This document shows positions 33,270-41,914 of a stretch of DNA of 46,659 bases, piece by piece (the first letter of the stretch is position 1; the number at the start of each line of letters is the position of its first letter). Source of the stretch: Hellea sp964576765 (GTDB lineage Bacteria > Pseudomonadota > Alphaproteobacteria > Caulobacterales > Maricaulaceae). The notes beneath the pieces are model-generated. The model was not told where the DNA came from. It was given only the letters and a program-made list of their open reading frames with translations, and did no database searches. The stretch covers positions 1 through 46,659 of the forward strand of contig CAZNWH010000005.1 in assembly GCA_964576765.1 (NCBI GenBank). The letters run 5' to 3'. A program made the position numbers and the translations under genes.

Positions 33270-33806
33270 ATGACACGTCTAAAATCAACTTTTATCCTAT
33301 CCGCTATCAGCATTATGCTACCCCTAATGTTACCGATAACAGCCCAAGCCCAATTTTCTCGAAACAATAGTGATCCTATACAAGCCGATGCAGATGATGT
33401 TAGCAACACCGCTGGTGTAACGATTTTATCTGGTCAGGTCGATGTACGCCAAGGTGAAACACGTATTTTATCAGACGTGATGAAAATTTATGGCGGGTCA
33501 ACAGGGCTTGGCCCTGATACTGGTGATATAAGCCGTATTGAAGCTTCAGGTAATTTTTACTACCTCACACCCGACCAAGAAGTCCGAGGCAATAACGGAG
33601 TATATACAAAAGAATCGGATACCTTTACAGTCACTGGTGACGTTATCTTGCTCCAAGGCGAAAACGTAGTCACCGGTGATACCCTTATTTATAATCTAGG
33701 CACTGAAAAAGCGCGGGTGTTAGGTTCGTGCAAAGGCCGCCGTTGCGGATCCAAAGGACGCGTAAGAATTTTGATCAAAAATACAGGCAATCAATCCTCC
33801 TCCTAA
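33270..33806 (+). CDS. lptA: LptA, periplasmic LPS transport protein
   Basis: Periplasmic OstA-fold protein of 178 residues that bridges LptC and LptD. The signal peptide ends TAQAQ. The mature domain has GVTILSGQVDVRQGETRI, NNGVYTKESDTFTVTGDVIL and GDTLIYNLGTEKARVLGSC. C154 and C159 form a C-x4-C pair matching C369 and C374 of the LptC fusion. The start at AGGAAAG-ATTCG-ATG is clear, 20 bases after lptC. Confidence 0.9.
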   Translation: MTRLKSTFILSAISIMLPLMLPITAQAQFSRNNSDPIQADADDVSNTAGVTILSGQVDVRQGETRILSDVMKIYGGSTGLGPDTGDISRIEASGNFYYLTPDQEVRGNNGVYTKESDTFTVTGDVILLQGENVVTGDTLIYNLGTEKARVLGSCKGRRCGSKGRVRILIKNTGNQSSS

Positions 33807-33840
33807 AGGATAATTGCGGCGCTAACATAAAGAGACTGAC

Positions 33841-34620
33841 ATGGCTGAGGCTGATCTCACATTTCGACCTGCAAATAAAACGCAGGCTATAGTTCCTCCC
33901 GCTAAAGGCTTAGCGGCCAATAATATTGGCAAAGCTTATCGCGGACGTGTGGTTGTTAAAGACATTACATTAACCGTTCAGCGAGGCGAAGTTGTAGCCC
34001 TGATGGGACCTAACGGCGCGGGCAAGACTACAAGTTTTTATATGATTATGGGCTTAATCGAGGCCGACAGGGGCATGATTTCACTTGACGGCCAAGACAT
34101 TACCGATCTGCCAATGTACCAACGTGCCCGTCTAGGCGTCGGTTATCTACCTCAAGAACAATCTATTTTCCGCGGCTTGACTGTGGAAGAAAACATCCGA
34201 GCCGTTGTACAATTAACGGAAAAAAATCGGTCCAAATGGAACGATAATGTCGATGCTTTATTAGATGAGCTTAACATCGGACATATTAAAAAAAGCCCAG
34301 CCTTAGCTTTATCCGGGGGTGAACGTCGCCGGGTTGAAATTGCGCGAGCCCTTGCCTCTCGGCCCAGTTTTATACTTTTGGACGAGCCTTTCACGGGTAT
34401 TGACCCCATTGCTATCGCTGATATTTCCGAACTTGTTCTTTATTTGAAAAAGCGCGGTATTGGCATCCTTATTACCGACCACCGTGTACGTGAAACACTC
34501 GATATTGTGGACCGGGCATCCATCCTCTTTCAGGGCGAAGCCCTCTTTGAAGGTACGCCTGACGAAATCAGGGCTAATAAAGATGTTCGCCGCGTCTATC
34601 TTGGCGAAAAATACGCTTAA
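33841..34620 (+). CDS. lptB: LPS export ABC transporter ATPase LptB
   Basis: Cytoplasmic ATPase powering LPS extraction with LptF/LptG. The 259 residues carry Walker A GPNGAGKTT at 56-64, the LptB-specific LGVGYLPQEQSIFRGLTVEEN, signature LSGGERRRVEIARALA from about 157, and Walker B FILLDEPFTGIDPIA. The N-terminal 25 residues are an extra, alphaproteobacterial-like leader. It ends the lptC-lptA-lptB cluster; rpoN, which often follows lptB, is not here. Confidence 0.96.
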   Translation: MAEADLTFRPANKTQAIVPPAKGLAANNIGKAYRGRVVVKDITLTVQRGEVVALMGPNGAGKTTSFYMIMGLIEADRGMISLDGQDITDLPMYQRARLGVGYLPQEQSIFRGLTVEENIRAVVQLTEKNRSKWNDNVDALLDELNIGHIKKSPALALSGGERRRVEIARALASRPSFILLDEPFTGIDPIAIADISELVLYLKKRGIGILITDHRVRETLDIVDRASILFQGEALFEGTPDEIRANKDVRRVYLGEKYA

Positions 34621-34650
34621 AGCGTTCAGCCTTAACCGGCAATGAGCCAT

Positions 34651-34710
34651 AAAAAAAACCGCCCCATGCAATTCACGCTTACGCGATATGCACAAGGCGG
34701 CTTTTTAATT
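34651..34710. terminator. Bidirectional terminator between lptB and mscL
   Basis: ACCGCC and GGCGGCT arms with inner TGCA repeats flank a loop. A8 on the left and T5 on the right give usable T-runs in both directions, ending lptB on the plus strand and mscL on the minus strand. Confidence 0.8.
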
Positions 34711-34726
34711 TAAAAATACCGCGACG

Positions 34727-35107
34727 TTACTTTTTCAGTAAATCGCGAATTTCAGCCAAAAGAACTTCATTTGCTGGCGGAGCTTCTGGAGCTTCGGCTT
34801 CGGCTTTTTTCGCTGCGTTCATCCCTTTGATCATAAGATAAAGAACAAATGCTAAAATCAAGAATGCGATAAGCGCATTAATGAAAAGTCCATACCCAAT
34901 CGCTGCAGAACCTTCTTCTGAGCTCAGTGGTATTTTAAGCGCGCTAAAATCTGCACCACCCGTAAAGTGCCCGACGACTGGCATGACTACATCGTCGATA
35001 AGTGATTTAATAACTGTACCAAATGCACCGCCCATGATGATGCCAACAGCCATATCAAGCATATTGCCAGCCATTGCAAAATCTTTAAATTCAGAAATCA
35101 TTCCCAT
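34727..35107 (-). CDS. mscL: Large-conductance mechanosensitive channel
   Basis: Homopentameric inner-membrane channel that opens on hypo-osmotic stress. The 126 residues start MGMISEFKDFAMAGNMLDMA, with AGGGGG just ahead of the ATG; a start 21 bases upstream is not used. TM1 is VGIIMGGAFGTVIKSLIDDVVMP in pattern, TM2 is INALIAFLILAFVLYLMIK, and the C-terminal helix is APPANEVLLAEIRDLL. Monocistronic between two terminators or long gaps. Confidence 0.96.
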   Translation of the reverse strand: MGMISEFKDFAMAGNMLDMAVGIIMGGAFGTVIKSLIDDVVMPVVGHFTGGADFSALKIPLSSEEGSAAIGYGLFINALIAFLILAFVLYLMIKGMNAAKKAEAEAPEAPPANEVLLAEIRDLLKK

Positions 35108-35232
35108 GATTTTCCCCCTTAGTAACACGACCGCTATCCGGCCAGATGGTCGCGATATGGCATAAAACGCCTATCTGCGTCAATAAGGCACTAATAAGAG
35201 AAGTTAACGAATAACAGTTGAGTAATTAGAGA

Positions 35233-35517
35233 TTAACGCGTCGCATCAATGCGGGCACGCAAGTCCTTTCCTGTCCTGAAAAAGGGTACATGTTTCTCGG
35301 GAACGAAAACCTCGCCACCTGTGCGGGGGTTTCGGCCAGAGCGAGATTTTCGATGCCGAACAGAAAAAGCGCCAAAACCGCGTAGCTCCACACGGGCCCC
35401 TTTTTCCAAAGTTTGTGTAATTGACTCCAAAACAACCGCTACAACGCGCTCAACATCGTATCTCGTTAAATGAGGGTTTTCTTCGTGTAACACATCTATA
35501 AGTTCGGATCGCAGCAT
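35233..35517 (-). CDS. ihfB: Integration host factor beta subunit
   Basis: DNA-bending protein that works as a heterodimer with IhfA in recombination and transcription. The 94 residues start MLRSELIDVLHEENPHLTR; the DNA-binding arm has VELRGFGAFSVRHRKSRSGR and NPRTGGEVFVPEKHVPFF. A strong AGGAGGA lies about 16 bases ahead of this ATG, and an in-frame TTG between them (adding six residues) is an alternative start. It follows rpsA on the minus strand, with a terminator between. Confidence 0.93.
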   Translation of the reverse strand: MLRSELIDVLHEENPHLTRYDVERVVAVVLESITQTLEKGARVELRGFGAFSVRHRKSRSGRNPRTGGEVFVPEKHVPFFRTGKDLRARIDATR

Positions 35518-35567
35518 AATTCTTTTAAGCAAATCCTCCTGCAAGACGTCAACCGCAATTTAGTTTG

Positions 35568-35618
35568 AACCATAAAAAAGACCCCGAAACCTTAATGATT
35601 TCAGGGCCTTTTATGGTT
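35568..35618 (-). terminator. Terminator of rpsA
   Basis: An outer perfect 10-bp stem AACCATAAAA / TTTTATGGTT encloses a second stem pairing CCCTGAAA with TTTCGGGG on the minus strand, followed by T6. It lies 20 bases past the rpsA stop and just upstream of the ihfB ribosome-binding site. Confidence 0.82.
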
Positions 35619-35637
35619 AATAACGTCTTAATATAGA

Positions 35638-37338
35638 CTACTTATCACCTTTTAAGGCTGCACCAAGAATATCTCCAAGTGACGCTCCTGAGTCTGCTGA
35701 TCCGTATTGTTCAACAGCTTCTTTCTCTTCGGCAATCTCAAGTGCCTTGATAGAGAGTTGATATTGTCCTTTCGTCGCACGGGTAACTTTCGCGTCAACT
35801 TTATCACCAACCGCAAAGCGCTCTGGCCGCTGTTCTGAACGTTCCCGAGACAAATCACCTTTGCGAATAAAGGCAGTTATCTCATCCTCTTCACCGAATG
35901 TAACGTCCAACCCAGCCGATTGAACATTGGTAACAGTACAAGTCACAGTTTTACCACGTGACACACCTTTGCCGCCGCCGGCCGGTGATGTGTCTTTTGA
36001 TAATTGTTTGACGCCAAGGCTGATACGTTCTTTCTCAATATCAACTTCCAATATTTTGGCTTCAACTGTGTCGCCTTTTTTATACTCCTGCAAAGCTTCT
36101 TCGCCTGATTTATCCCATGACAAATCAGAAAGGTGAGCCATGCCATCAATATCACCGTCGAGACCTATAAAGAGACCAAACTCAGTTACAGACCTAACTT
36201 CGCCCGAGATTGTAGACCCGACAGGGAAACGATCTGCAAAACTATCCCAAGGATTATCCTGGCATTGTTTGATACCAAGTGAGATACGGCGTTTGTCTTC
36301 ATCTACTTCAAGAACTTCAACTTCAACTTCCTGCGACGTTGAAACAATCTTCCCCGGATGGATGTTTTTCTTAGTCCAAGACATTTCAGAAACATGAACA
36401 AGACCTTCGACACCTTCTTCAAGTTCGATGAAAGCCCCATAATCTGCAATATTCGTCACTGTACCGGTATGACGTGTACCGATAGTGTATTTCGCAGCTG
36501 CTGCCATCCAAGGATCTTCTTGAAGCTGTTTCATGCCAAGGCTGATGCGTTGCGTTTCAGGATTAATACGAACAATTTTAACTTTAACTGTATCCCCGAC
36601 AGCCAGAACTTGGCTTGGGTGGGATACGCGGCGCCAGCTCATATCTGTAACGTGGAGAAGACCATCAATACCGCCCAGATCAACGAACGCGCCGTAATCC
36701 GTAATATTCTTAACAACGCCTTCGCGTGTTTCGCCTTCTGCCAACTGTCCGACGAGCTCGGCGCGTTGTTCAGCACGACTTTCTTCTAGAATAGCGCGAC
36801 GGGAAACTACTATATTACCGCGGGCACGGTCCATTTTCAGGATTAAAAAAGGCTGCTCTTGATTCATCAGCGGGCCGACATCCCGAACCGGGCGAATATC
36901 AACTTGAGAACCAGGAAGGAAAGCATTGATCCCGCCAAGGTCAACCGTAAAGCCTCCCTTAACACGGCCAACAATAGCGCCTGGTACAGGCTCTTCCGCC
37001 TCATGGAATTTCGCCATTTTAATCCAGCTTTCTTCGCGGCGGGCTTTGTCGCGCGAGAGAACAGCATCACCCAGAGCATTTTCAATACGTTCTAAATATA
37101 TATCAACCGTATCACCAACTTTGATCTGCTCATCAGATCCTGGTGAATAAAATTCTCGCAGCGGAATACGGCCTTCTGTCTTAAGGCCAATGTCGACAAC
37201 AACCGTGTCTTTTTCAAGGGCGGTGACGAGACCTTTGACAACAGAGCCTTCATCCATAGAGTTCGCCTCGAGGGAGGCCTCTAACATGGATGCAAAATCA
37301 GATGTGGATGGATTGAGGGAGTCTTGAGCTGTGCTCAT
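35638..37338 (-). CDS. rpsA: 30S ribosomal protein S1
   Basis: RNA-binding ribosomal protein that unfolds mRNA at initiation. The 566 residues hold six S1 domains; clear repeats are GVVKNITDYGAFVDLGGIDG (domain 3), GTVTNIADYGAFIELEEG (domain 4) and GEVRSVTEFGLFIGLDG (domain 5). It ends DILGAALKGDK. AAAGGAAA lies 9 bases ahead of the ATG. The upstream 250 bases hold its leader; cmk, often adjacent, is absent. Confidence 0.97.
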   Translation of the reverse strand: MSTAQDSLNPSTSDFASMLEASLEANSMDEGSVVKGLVTALEKDTVVVDIGLKTEGRIPLREFYSPGSDEQIKVGDTVDIYLERIENALGDAVLSRDKARREESWIKMAKFHEAEEPVPGAIVGRVKGGFTVDLGGINAFLPGSQVDIRPVRDVGPLMNQEQPFLILKMDRARGNIVVSRRAILEESRAEQRAELVGQLAEGETREGVVKNITDYGAFVDLGGIDGLLHVTDMSWRRVSHPSQVLAVGDTVKVKIVRINPETQRISLGMKQLQEDPWMAAAAKYTIGTRHTGTVTNIADYGAFIELEEGVEGLVHVSEMSWTKKNIHPGKIVSTSQEVEVEVLEVDEDKRRISLGIKQCQDNPWDSFADRFPVGSTISGEVRSVTEFGLFIGLDGDIDGMAHLSDLSWDKSGEEALQEYKKGDTVEAKILEVDIEKERISLGVKQLSKDTSPAGGGKGVSRGKTVTCTVTNVQSAGLDVTFGEEDEITAFIRKGDLSRERSEQRPERFAVGDKVDAKVTRATKGQYQLSIKALEIAEEKEAVEQYGSADSGASLGDILGAALKGDK

Positions 37339-37480
37339 AATAGTTTCCTTTAAAATCGGTTCCGGCCGACAGGTTGTGTCCTGCGGTCTGGCCCGGCCAA
37401 TCCGAGCCTCCTAATGACAAATGGCGTGAGGAAAGCCACACCGTAACAGTCAGGCGCGCCTATAGGTCAATGTTAGGAGA
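37339..37480 (-). promoter_or_regulatory. rpsA leader region
   Basis: About 140 bases of GC-rich, non-coding sequence lie directly before rpsA. TTGACC at about 37465-37470 on the minus strand followed at 17 bases by GTTACG resembles a vegetative promoter. The leader contains repeated GGCC-rich blocks. S1 autoregulation of its own mRNA is known in enterobacteria; the sequence here does not prove it. Confidence 0.35.
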
Positions 37481-37594
37481 GTTGCAAGGAGAGATATAGA
37501 GCTCCAATTGCTTCTCAATCTGTAACAACTGTAACTTGCCAGCACTCTCCTTGGCACTTAACGCGACAAAGCATAAACTACAGGGAGAATATTA

Positions 37595-37873
37595 ATGAAA
37601 AAAGGCAGTACCTTAATCTTTATAGGGCTAACATTGTTTTTGAACGGATGTACGACCTCTGCGGAAAAGGCCGGATTTTCATCTAACAAAGCCGATTCCT
37701 GTTTGGAATTCAAAGATTTTGTCCGACATTTAAATCAAAATGTTAAGACATATAGAAGTGATTTACACGACCCAAACATTAAAGAAACACAGGACCTCTC
37801 AAATATATTTTTTAGGTCTGATAAACAGAAGGAAAATGACGTTATAAGAAAATTACATAGAGAAAAATGTTAA
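37595..37873 (+). CDS. Small putative lipoprotein
   Basis: A 92-residue protein with a signal MKKGSTLIFIGLTLFLNGC whose lipobox is LNG|C, then a polar region with NADSCLEFKDF-like acidic residues, rich in lysine, and a final cysteine. CAGGGAG is 8 bases before the ATG. I do not recognise the family. It ends two bases before the gspM stop, in convergent orientation. The upstream TTGGCA-N17-TAAACT may be its promoter. Confidence 0.62.
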   Translation: MKKGSTLIFIGLTLFLNGCTTSAEKAGFSSNKADSCLEFKDFVRHLNQNVKTYRSDLHDPNIKETQDLSNIFFRSDKQKENDVIRKLHREKC

Positions 37874-37875
37874 AC

Positions 37876-38328
37876 TTATTGAAGCGTCAACTGCGCGGAC
37901 AGCAAACCGTTTTCACTTGCCGTAATCGTAGCCCGGCTAATTTGAGCGCCGTTTTCAGTGACTAAACTATTAATCAAGCCGTAAAGCTGTCCGGTTGGAA
38001 CTTCGTCAATCCAGACATTAACGTTTTCTCCATCGGGCTGAACACGAGAGAGCCTGACGCTTTTTTTACGAGCCGTATCAATGAGAACTGCCCGTGAAAA
38101 GGGCTGCCCTGTTGTAACAGAGCTTTGCCCTATTTTTGGCAAAGCACGTGTTACAATTCTATGGTCACGTTGAGCATTTTCCGAAAGAGTTCGGGCTTCG
38201 GCTTTAGAGTTCAAAACCGGGTTTATAAGAAGCAACCATAATAACGCCACAATCACACCAAGCATTATAGCTGTCATGATAAGCTTTTCGTAGAGCTCTC
38301 GCTCATCCCATTTCAACAAGGCCATCAT
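37876..38328 (-). CDS. gspM: Type II secretion system protein M
   Basis: Bitopic inner-membrane platform protein of 150 residues. A cytoplasmic N-terminus (LKWDERELYEKLI) precedes a single helix LGVIVALLWLLLINPVL, then a coiled stretch and a ferredoxin-like periplasmic domain (VNVWIDEVPTGQLYGLINSL). It partners GspL. The start overlaps the gspL stop by four bases (ATGA). It is the last gene of the cluster; gspN is not found. Confidence 0.85.
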   Translation of the reverse strand: MMALLKWDERELYEKLIMTAIMLGVIVALLWLLLINPVLNSKAEARTLSENAQRDHRIVTRALPKIGQSSVTTGQPFSRAVLIDTARKKSVRLSRVQPDGENVNVWIDEVPTGQLYGLINSLVTENGAQISRATITASENGLLSAQLTLQ

Positions 38329-39383
38329 GATCGACCTTCCCGTAATACGGCTTCACCGACAAATTCACCTGACTGTTCGCGAACACCTCCAGTGATGAGC
38401 TGGCCTCCTGCGGATTTAACCGCGGCTTCGAACTCTGATGCGCTCTCAAAGCTGGGATAAATAAGGCGTAATTGTAATTCATGACGGGTTTGTTGATAAC
38501 GAAGTTGATCAACGGATAGTCCGTCTATTTTTTCAACACCGTTAAACAGAATTTGAGACAGATGTAGAAATTCAAAACTATCTTGACCGCCAGCTTTAAG
38601 CGCCCGCGTTGCAGCTAAGGCCGGATTAGTCGGCGCCGCTTTCCCGGTTGCTTCACTATAAAGTTGCGCTGTGCGAGTTTTAATATCGGCGGCTCGTAAC
38701 TTCATGGCCCGCGCCTCAAGCCCTTGCCAAACAAGTCCGGCTATAGCGAGACTGGCTGCCAAAGCTCCAAGACCCGCGAAACGCCGCCATTCCAATCCTA
38801 ACCCTGATTTGATTGAAAATTCATTTTGAAGAAGATTAAGCACCTCGCCCTTCTCCAGCTGCACGCCAATAGCACTTAACAATTTTTCGTCAGAGAATGT
38901 TTGAGGAGTTGTTGTTTCAGACCAATCCAAATCGACCGTATGGCCAAGCTCGCCTGTACTCACAACCCGGTCAAGCATTTCTATATCCCCCTCAATACCG
39001 GATAAAGCATCAAAATCAGCAATCGCTTGGGTTGGCTTTAATCCTGCGTCTGAAAGCTGATCAAGCGCGTCCTGAAGATCCGTTTTAGACATAACGCCAA
39101 TGCGGTTGTCATCCAGCGCAATATGCATATGATCCAAGCGCTGAGCCACCATATCTTCAATACTAAAACCTGCCGCGCGTAAGCGGTCCCGTTTAGACGA
39201 GACGGGTAACTCATGTGGATAAAGCCGAACGGATTGGCCAGCCAGAACTGCAATCACCTCTGCGCTAATATCAGCCGGCGGTGCATCACGTCCATGAGCT
39301 ATGACTTTGGCACCGTTAACGCGCCCCCATAGGCCAGGCCCGTCCGCATGACTGGGCATGAGGATAATGAGCCGGTTCGTCAT
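38325..39383 (-). CDS. gspL: Type II secretion system protein L
   Basis: Inner-membrane protein of 352 residues that recruits the ATPase GspE. A large cytoplasmic, actin-like domain (about 1-215) precedes one helix near LGALAASLAIAGLVWQGLEA, then a periplasmic ferredoxin-like domain with LSVDQLRYQQTRHELQLRLIY. The identification rests on position between gspK and gspM plus this topology; sequence conservation in GspL is low. Confidence 0.85.
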   Translation of the reverse strand: MTNRLIILMPSHADGPGLWGRVNGAKVIAHGRDAPPADISAEVIAVLAGQSVRLYPHELPVSSKRDRLRAAGFSIEDMVAQRLDHMHIALDDNRIGVMSKTDLQDALDQLSDAGLKPTQAIADFDALSGIEGDIEMLDRVVSTGELGHTVDLDWSETTTPQTFSDEKLLSAIGVQLEKGEVLNLLQNEFSIKSGLGLEWRRFAGLGALAASLAIAGLVWQGLEARAMKLRAADIKTRTAQLYSEATGKAAPTNPALAATRALKAGGQDSFEFLHLSQILFNGVEKIDGLSVDQLRYQQTRHELQLRLIYPSFESASEFEAAVKSAGGQLITGGVREQSGEFVGEAVLREGRS

Positions 39384-39400
39384 TTTACGTGACGCTTCAT

Positions 39401-40426
39401 TTAATTAGACACCTCATTTAGAGAATTAGGGTTTTGTATAGTGGGACGTAAGTTTTCTCCGCCCCACCCGCGATATGTCAGATTAGCACCTTCATTGTCC
39501 ACCCCATCAAATTCAAAAACAACAACACGAGACGCATTACGGTAATTAACCTGAGCTTCGACCCATAATTTTTTAGGCTCAAATATAATCTGCTCCAGCG
39601 CGATCTCTTCTGTGGGAAAATTAGCAAGAGCTGGTGCGGCCAGTAATATTGTTGCATCACCATAGCCCACAGGGGGGCGTTCCGTGATCAGCTGGATAGC
39701 AGTTTGTAAATGCTCAGCTCCTCCCATCAAACTCGACAACACAAATGCATCGAGCGGCGTAGCAGTATTAATATTAAATTCCGTTAGCTCGCCTAAGCCC
39801 CTAGCGCAGACAAACGGACGAATAGACTGGTAAAGTTCTTCGGTCATGCCTTGAAGCGATCTTAATTCCATAACTGAAGCAACAGGTGCATTTGCCGTAC
39901 GATGCGGAGGTGTGCGGTGTAGATAATCGCCATCCTCAGCCCCGTTAATTTGGCGCTGCGTATCCCGGTCGCTCCAATCCGCTAAAACGCCGCTCATACT
40001 ATCTGCCTCATTATCAGGCCACCCCACTGATTTAAGCAGCCTCGAAAATTGAAGTACTCCGGGTGTGTTTTGTGTTCCTTCAAGGGTCACTAAACTTCCC
40101 AGTGAAAAACAATGGGTCCCGTCGCGTACATTTAACGTCATGCTTCCGCCTTCATATGGGAAAGCAAATATTTGAGGCGTTAAGAGCGCTTGATTTTTAG
40201 CCTCATTTGGCAATCTTCCGAGCCTATCGGAAATATAGCTAGATGCAAAATCTTCTGCGCCCTTAACATACCAATCCGCCTGCGCATAATCGCCAACATT
40301 TATAACCCGTTTCACGGCAAAGCGGATATCATCCATTATGGCAACCGATACACCTGCCATAACGGCCATTATCAAAAGGGTCGTGAGCAAAATAGTCCCA
40401 CGTTCTTTTTCTGGCGACTTACTCAT
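39401..40426 (-). CDS. gspK: Type II secretion system minor pseudopilin K
   Basis: Largest minor pseudopilin (341 residues), expected at the pseudopilus tip with GspI and GspJ. The prepilin-like start is KERG|TILLTTLLIMAVMAG, with threonine at mature +5, the position of glutamate in other pilins, as usual for GspK. The middle has GVLADWSDRDTQ and a PFVCARGLGELTEFNINTAT segment, the helix-hairpin-like region typical of GspK. Its start overlaps the gspJ stop by four bases. Confidence 0.9.
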   Translation of the reverse strand: MSKSPEKERGTILLTTLLIMAVMAGVSVAIMDDIRFAVKRVINVGDYAQADWYVKGAEDFASSYISDRLGRLPNEAKNQALLTPQIFAFPYEGGSMTLNVRDGTHCFSLGSLVTLEGTQNTPGVLQFSRLLKSVGWPDNEADSMSGVLADWSDRDTQRQINGAEDGDYLHRTPPHRTANAPVASVMELRSLQGMTEELYQSIRPFVCARGLGELTEFNINTATPLDAFVLSSLMGGAEHLQTAIQLITERPPVGYGDATILLAAPALANFPTEEIALEQIIFEPKKLWVEAQVNYRNASRVVVFEFDGVDNEGANLTYRGWGGENLRPTIQNPNSLNEVSN

Positions 40427-41064
40427 GACTCAAACTCAAAAGCATGATTGATTGCGACTCCATTACGGTCTGTAATTTCAAATATCAATATATCTGGCAC
40501 GTCCGTAGACTGGGTACTGGATAACCGAAATTGCTCGACGGTTTGAACCCGTCCTGCCGAAAAGTTTTGCGCTTTCACCGTCACATCTTGAATATTATTC
40601 AACAAAACACGATCAATATATGTCGGATTTGAACTTGGATTTTCATGTGAAAAAGACCGCCTGATTAGATTATTCTCGGCCAGTAGATACTCCACCCGCT
40701 CCAAATCTCCTCGCGTTTCTAGTCCCCCAGGATTTTCGCGACCGCGGCGCGTAAAGGTCAATAGAGCCTCACCATCCGTTGTCAGACTGTAAGGCTTAAT
40801 CCCGCCAAGCTCATCTCGTATAGGCCGCAATGTCAGGGTTGACATATCCGTTCCTATAATCGCTCTTGCGCTATTAAGCTCATTGATAGTTTTGACAGCC
40901 ATCTCAAGCTGGCTTTTTCCGCGAAGGCTCTGTGTTAAAGCCGTCATGGTGCCAACGGAAATTAACGCGAATAAGAACAACGCAATAAGGACTTCTATAA
41001 GCGTGAATCCCTCATCTTTGCCTCGGGACTGATAAGTTTCTAAATATTTACGAAATAATATCAT
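40423..41064 (-). CDS. gspJ: Type II secretion system minor pseudopilin J
   Basis: Minor pseudopilin of 213 residues. The prepilin cleavage site is G19|F20 in DEGFTLIEVLIALFLFA, with E24 at +5. The globular part includes LTFTRRGRENPGGLETRGDL and ends VAINHAFEFES. It should join GspI and GspK in the tip complex. Overlaps gspI by four bases. Confidence 0.9.
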   Translation of the reverse strand: MILFRKYLETYQSRGKDEGFTLIEVLIALFLFALISVGTMTALTQSLRGKSQLEMAVKTINELNSARAIIGTDMSTLTLRPIRDELGGIKPYSLTTDGEALLTFTRRGRENPGGLETRGDLERVEYLLAENNLIRRSFSHENPSSNPTYIDRVLLNNIQDVTVKAQNFSAGRVQTVEQFRLSSTQSTDVPDILIFEITDRNGVAINHAFEFES

Positions 41065-41435
41065 GAGTTCCGGCCTAGCCGAAAAGCCGTCCGGGATATA
41101 AGCGTTTGGTCATCATTTTTCAAATTAACCGTCACAACAATCTGATAAAAGTCATTGCTCTCTGTTTCTACGGTTTCAGTACGCCATTCATAGACACGCT
41201 CTCCAGCTTGTTCCTCTCCGGTTTCGACTCCCGTTTTCAAAGGTCTCAAACGCGCATAAACGAGCTGGTTATCGGCAACAATTCCTGCAAAAGTTTTATT
41301 TTGCAAAACACTAACCGCGCGAACAGACTCCGTCCCGCTATGGGTTAGACCAACTATCGCTACGCTAAATATCACCAACGCAACCATGACTTCAACTAAG
41401 GTAAACCCATCTTGTCGATTTGAAAATCTCATCAT
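41061..41435 (-). CDS. gspI: Type II secretion system minor pseudopilin I
   Basis: Minor pseudopilin of 124 residues. The prepilin site is G10|F11 in QDGFTLVEVMVALVIFS, with E15 at +5. The globular part contains QNKTFAGIVADNQLVYARL, typical of GspI, and ends with TAFRLGRNS. Overlaps gspH by four bases. Confidence 0.9.
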   Translation of the reverse strand: MMRFSNRQDGFTLVEVMVALVIFSVAIVGLTHSGTESVRAVSVLQNKTFAGIVADNQLVYARLRPLKTGVETGEEQAGERVYEWRTETVETESNDFYQIVVTVNLKNDDQTLISRTAFRLGRNS

Positions 41436-41914
41436 TGGGACTTTCGCAACACAACACGTCCGTTTCCAGACGCCTCTAAAACATATTCTGTCTGACCATT
41501 AGACATTGCCAATTCAAATGGGGTTGATAAACCTGTGGGATGGAAAAGTATAGACGGGGCTGTTGTTTTCGGTAGATCCAACTTTGCCTCTTCACGTTCA
41601 AATTGTAAGCGGTATGAATCGTGCCACCCGTCAGTAAAGGTCTCCTCCCATTCTCCATTGACATAATCATAAAGACCAAACCCTTCACTAGAGAAACCGG
41701 CCGCGCTTACCCGTCCCGTAATCAAACTATTTTGAGACATTCTATTCAGCGCACCAACCATCATTTCAACTTGGGTTTCCAAGTCTGACTTAGGGGGCGG
41801 GATTGTCAAAATAACAACCGATGACATCAACGCAATGATAACCAAAACGATTAGAATTTCTGTTAGGGTAAACCCTGCCTCTGAATGTGATTTAGTTTCA
41901 ATGACTATTGCCAA
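41432..41914 (-). CDS. gspH: Type II secretion system minor pseudopilin H
   Basis: Minor pseudopilin of 160 residues with prepilin site G14|F15 in EAGFTLTEILIVLVIIALMS and E19 at +5. The C-terminal beta domain (residues about 45-160) ends EASGNGRVVLRKSQ. It overlaps the end of gspG by 10 bases. Confidence 0.88.
   Translation of the reverse strand: MAIVIETKSHSEAGFTLTEILIVLVIIALMSSVVILTIPPPKSDLETQVEMMVGALNRMSQNSLITGRVSAAGFSSEGFGLYDYVNGEWEETFTDGWHDSYRLQFEREEAKLDLPKTTAPSILFHPTGLSTPFELAMSNGQTEYVLEASGNGRVVLRKSQ

Noticed and set aside
34309..34695. A 128-residue minus-strand frame over the end of lptB
   Set aside because: It runs through the lptB-mscL terminator and lacks family features.
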